Source: Bacteroidota bacterium
Lineage (GTDB): Bacteria > Bacteroidota > Bacteroidia > Flavobacteriales > Flavobacteriaceae
Assembly: GCA_947468985.1 (NCBI GenBank)
Contig: CANINJ010000084.1
Span: forward strand, 1-7,799
DNA: 7,799 nt
Direction of reading: 5' to 3'
Below, one piece after another: positions 5,913 to 7,799 of the stretch (positions within the stretch are counted from its first letter, which is position 1; every line of letters begins with the position of its first letter). The notes under the pieces are model-generated. The model saw only the letters and a program-made list of their open reading frames with translations, did not search any database and had not been told where the DNA came from. Position numbers and translations under genes: made by a program.

Positions 5913-6673
5913 TGATAGAAATAAAAAACATCGAAAAGTCATTTAGTGAAAGTAAAGTATTGAAAGGAATTTCAACGACTTTTGAAACTGGTAAAACAAA
6001 TTTAATTATCGGACAAAGTGGTTCTGGAAAGACAGTTTTGCTTAAAAGTTTACTTGGAATTCATACGCCGGAAGTTGGAACAATTTCATTTGATGGCAGA
6101 ATTTATTCTCAATTATCCGCAGATGAAAAAAGAGAGTTAAGGACTGAAATTGGAATGGTATTTCAAGGAAGTGCACTTTTTGATTCAATGACTGTGGCTG
6201 AAAATGTTGGATTTCCATTGAAAATGTTTACCAACAATTCAAAATCTGAAATTCAAGATCGTGTAGATTTTGTTTTGAAAAGAGTGAATTTAGTAGATGC
6301 ACACACAAAATTCCCTGCTGAAATTTCAGGAGGAATGCAAAAACGGGTTGCCATTGCAAGAGCGATAGTAAATAATCCTATGTATTTATTTTGTGACGAA
6401 CCCAATTCTGGATTAGATCCAAACACAGCTATTTTAATTGACAATCTTATCAAAGAAATTACGGAAGAATACAATATTACAACCGTAATAAATACTCACG
6501 ATATGAATTCTGTTATGGAAATTGGTGAGAAAATAATCTTTCTAAAAAACGGTTTAAAAGAGTGGGAAGGAACTAAAGAAGAGATTTTTAGAACGGATAA
6601 TGAAGCAATTGTTGATTTTGTATATTCTTCCAATCTATTTAAAAAAGTTCGAGAAGCCTATTTAATAGGATAA
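5912..6673 (+). CDS. mlaF: MlaF-family lipid ABC transporter ATPase
   Basis: This is the cytoplasmic ATP-hydrolysing subunit that pairs with MlaE; two copies drive the transporter. The product is 253 residues from the ATG at 5912. All ABC motifs are intact: Walker A GQSGSGKT (34-41), Q-loop Q85 in GMVFQGSALFDSMTV, signature ISGGMQKR (138-145), Walker B YLFCDEP with D162/E163, D-loop SGLDP (166-170), and switch histidine H196 in NTHDM. The SALFDSMTV stretch after the Q-loop is typical of MlaF relatives. A TTG at 5852 would extend the protein by 20 residues, but that stretch lies inside mlaE and does not look like ABC sequence; the one-base overlap TAATG is the normal coupled arrangement. The gene ends just before a hairpin terminator. 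Confidence 0.93.
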   Translation: MIEIKNIEKSFSESKVLKGISTTFETGKTNLIIGQSGSGKTVLLKSLLGIHTPEVGTISFDGRIYSQLSADEKRELRTEIGMVFQGSALFDSMTVAENVGFPLKMFTNNSKSEIQDRVDFVLKRVNLVDAHTKFPAEISGGMQKRVAIARAIVNNPMYLFCDEPNSGLDPNTAILIDNLIKEITEEYNITTVINTHDMNSVMEIGEKIIFLKNGLKEWEGTKEEIFRTDNEAIVDFVYSSNLFKKVREAYLIG

Positions 6674-6677
6674 ATAA

Positions 6678-6710
6678 AGGCGAAAATTAGATTTAATTTT
6701 CGCCTCTTTT
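6678..6710. terminator. Bidirectional intrinsic terminator between mlaF and manC
   Basis: There is a perfect 12-bp stem: AGGCGAAAATTA (6678-6689) pairs with TAATTTTCGCCT (6694-6705) around a GATT loop (6690-6693). CTTTT follows on the plus strand, and on the minus strand TTATTTAT follows the stem. It lies in the 42-bp gap between two convergent genes, so it can end both transcripts. The base of the stem is GC-rich as usual; the plus-strand T-tract is short. Confidence 0.8.
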
Positions 6711-6715
6711 ATAAT

Positions 6716-7774
6716 TTAAACTTTTAAACTTGCAACAATTCCTTTAATTTCTTGCTCTTTAGATTTTGGATAAATGAGCAAAACATTGTCTTTATCAACG
6801 ACGATAAAATCTTCCAAACCATCAATAATTACCAATTTATCTTTTGATGTACTGATAATATTACTAGATGAGTTTTTTAATAAAACAGTTGCATTTACAA
6901 CGGCATTATTATTTTCGTCTTTATCTAATTTTTCGTGTAGTGAACCCCAAGTTCCAAGGTCATTCCAATCGAAAGTTGCGGGCAAAACATATACGTTTTT
7001 GGCTTTTTCTAATATAGCATAATCTATAGAAACGTTTTCTGAATCGGCATAATTTTCATTAATAAAAGTAGTTTCTGAATTGGTATTAAAACTTCCTATA
7101 CCTTTCAAGAACAAGCCATTCATTTGAGGTTGAAATTTTTCAAATGCATCTAAAATAGATTTTACTGACCAGATAAATATTCCACCGTTCCATAAAAAAT
7201 TTCCACTTGTAAGAAATGATTTTGCAGTTTCATAATCTGGTTTTTCTCTGAATTGACTTACTGTTTTTATAGGATTTTCATCTGATTTATCATATTCGAT
7301 ATAGCCAAAACCTGTATTTGGAAACGTAGGTTTTATCCCTAAAGTCATCAATGCATCTTCATTGGAACAAAAATCAAAACACTGTTTCAAATTATCCGAA
7401 AAGGTAACTTCATCTTCAATCCAATGGTCGCTTGGCGCAACCACCATAACTGCATTTGGATTTATTTTTTGGATTTTTAAAGAAGCATATAAAATACAAG
7501 GCGCTGTATTTCGCATTGCTGGTTCAAGCAAAACTTGCGCTTGTTTCACCATTGGCAATTGCTCTAAAACCAAGTCGTTATATCTTTCGTTGGTTAGAAT
7601 ATAAATATTTTCAACGGGAATTAATTTTGATAATCGGCTAAATGTTTTTTGGATTAAGGTATCTCCAGAACCCAACATGTCGTGAAATTGTTTTGGAAAT
7701 TCCGTGGTGCTCACTGGCCAAAATCTCGATCCAACGCCACCTGCCATTAAAATTGCGTAATAATTTGTATTCAT
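6716..7774 (-). CDS. manC: Mannose-1-phosphate guanylyltransferase (GDP-mannose pyrophosphorylase)
   Basis: This cytoplasmic enzyme makes GDP-mannose from mannose-1-phosphate and GTP, the donor for mannosyl units and the precursor of GDP-fucose and related sugars. The product is 352 residues, the length of the single-function form; the isomerase domain of about 470-residue ManC/AlgA proteins is absent. Visible motifs are the nucleotidyltransferase loop LMAGGVGSRFWPVS (9-22) with PKQF (27-30), EPAMRNTAP (84-92), VAPSDHW (112-118, metal-binding D116), QFREKP (174-179), LWNGGIFIW (194-202), SIDYAILEKA (249-258) and FDWNDLGTWGSL (268-279). The loop has F18 where GGxGxRLWP has Leu, and TTEF where many have SR-Y; I regard this as lineage variation. 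The ATG at 7774 begins right before the first beta strand. Only 25 bases of upstream sequence are in the window, with no recognisable promoter, so the gene may be the tail of an operon beginning outside. Confidence 0.93.
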   Translation of the reverse strand: MNTNYYAILMAGGVGSRFWPVSTTEFPKQFHDMLGSGDTLIQKTFSRLSKLIPVENIYILTNERYNDLVLEQLPMVKQAQVLLEPAMRNTAPCILYASLKIQKINPNAVMVVAPSDHWIEDEVTFSDNLKQCFDFCSNEDALMTLGIKPTFPNTGFGYIEYDKSDENPIKTVSQFREKPDYETAKSFLTSGNFLWNGGIFIWSVKSILDAFEKFQPQMNGLFLKGIGSFNTNSETTFINENYADSENVSIDYAILEKAKNVYVLPATFDWNDLGTWGSLHEKLDKDENNNAVVNATVLLKNSSSNIISTSKDKLVIIDGLEDFIVVDKDNVLLIYPKSKEQEIKGIVASLKV

Positions 7775-7799
7775 TTTCTAATTGGTTAATACCTCTACT

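Noticed and set aside
6253..6474. 73-codon minus-strand reading frame inside mlaF
   Set aside because: It is the reverse complement of conserved ABC motifs; its openness follows from the codon use of mlaF.
6774..7641. Three plus-strand reading frames (61-82 codons) inside manC
   Set aside because: They overlap the conserved nucleotidyltransferase gene on the opposite strand, two overlap each other, and none shows a domain or promoter.

Overview
The window comes from an AT-rich, low-GC bacterium of the Bacteroidota, most likely a Flavobacterium or a close relative. Four things point there: a Bacteroidota-type 5S rRNA; several start-proximal motifs close to the TAnnTTTG -7 box of this phylum; almost no Shine-Dalgarno sequences; and proteins (MlaE/MlaF, a short GDP-mannose pyrophosphorylase, a FabH-like enzyme) whose sequences look flavobacterial. 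The assignment rests on recognition, not on a database search.

Layout. Positions 1-140 are the end of an rRNA operon: 5S rRNA and a strong intrinsic terminator. A small group III truncated haemoglobin follows (231-620, +), with a -7 box so close to its ATG that the mRNA may be leaderless. Next is a FabH-like 3-oxoacyl-ACP synthase III (737-1795, +). It meets tail-to-tail, with overlapping stop codons, a minus-strand pair made of a family 2 glycosyltransferase and a Wzx-like polysaccharide flippase (4163 down to 1792). A second family 2 glycosyltransferase (4226-5080, +) diverges from that pair across a 62-bp region with back-to-back -7 boxes. A heptanucleotide repeat array then precedes a translationally coupled mlaE-mlaF lipid-transport pair (5166-6673, +). 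A hairpin terminator that can work in both directions separates mlaF from a converging mannose-1-phosphate guanylyltransferase gene (7774 down to 6716).

How the genes fit together. Most of the window serves the cell envelope. ManC would supply GDP-mannose, the two glycosyltransferases would build a surface glycan, the flippase would move lipid-linked glycan across the inner membrane, and MlaE/MlaF would energise lipid movement between the membranes. The FabH-like enzyme makes or extends an acyl chain of unknown use. The globin belongs to oxygen/NO/redox physiology and is not obviously connected to the rest. No gap exceeds 120 bp without a gene, and I see no mobile element, CRISPR array or tRNA. 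Most of the content is ordinary core or semi-core genome. The most unusual signals are regulatory: the possible leaderless globin with a dyad over its -33 element, the overlapping divergent promoters, and the 7-bp repeat array upstream of mlaE.
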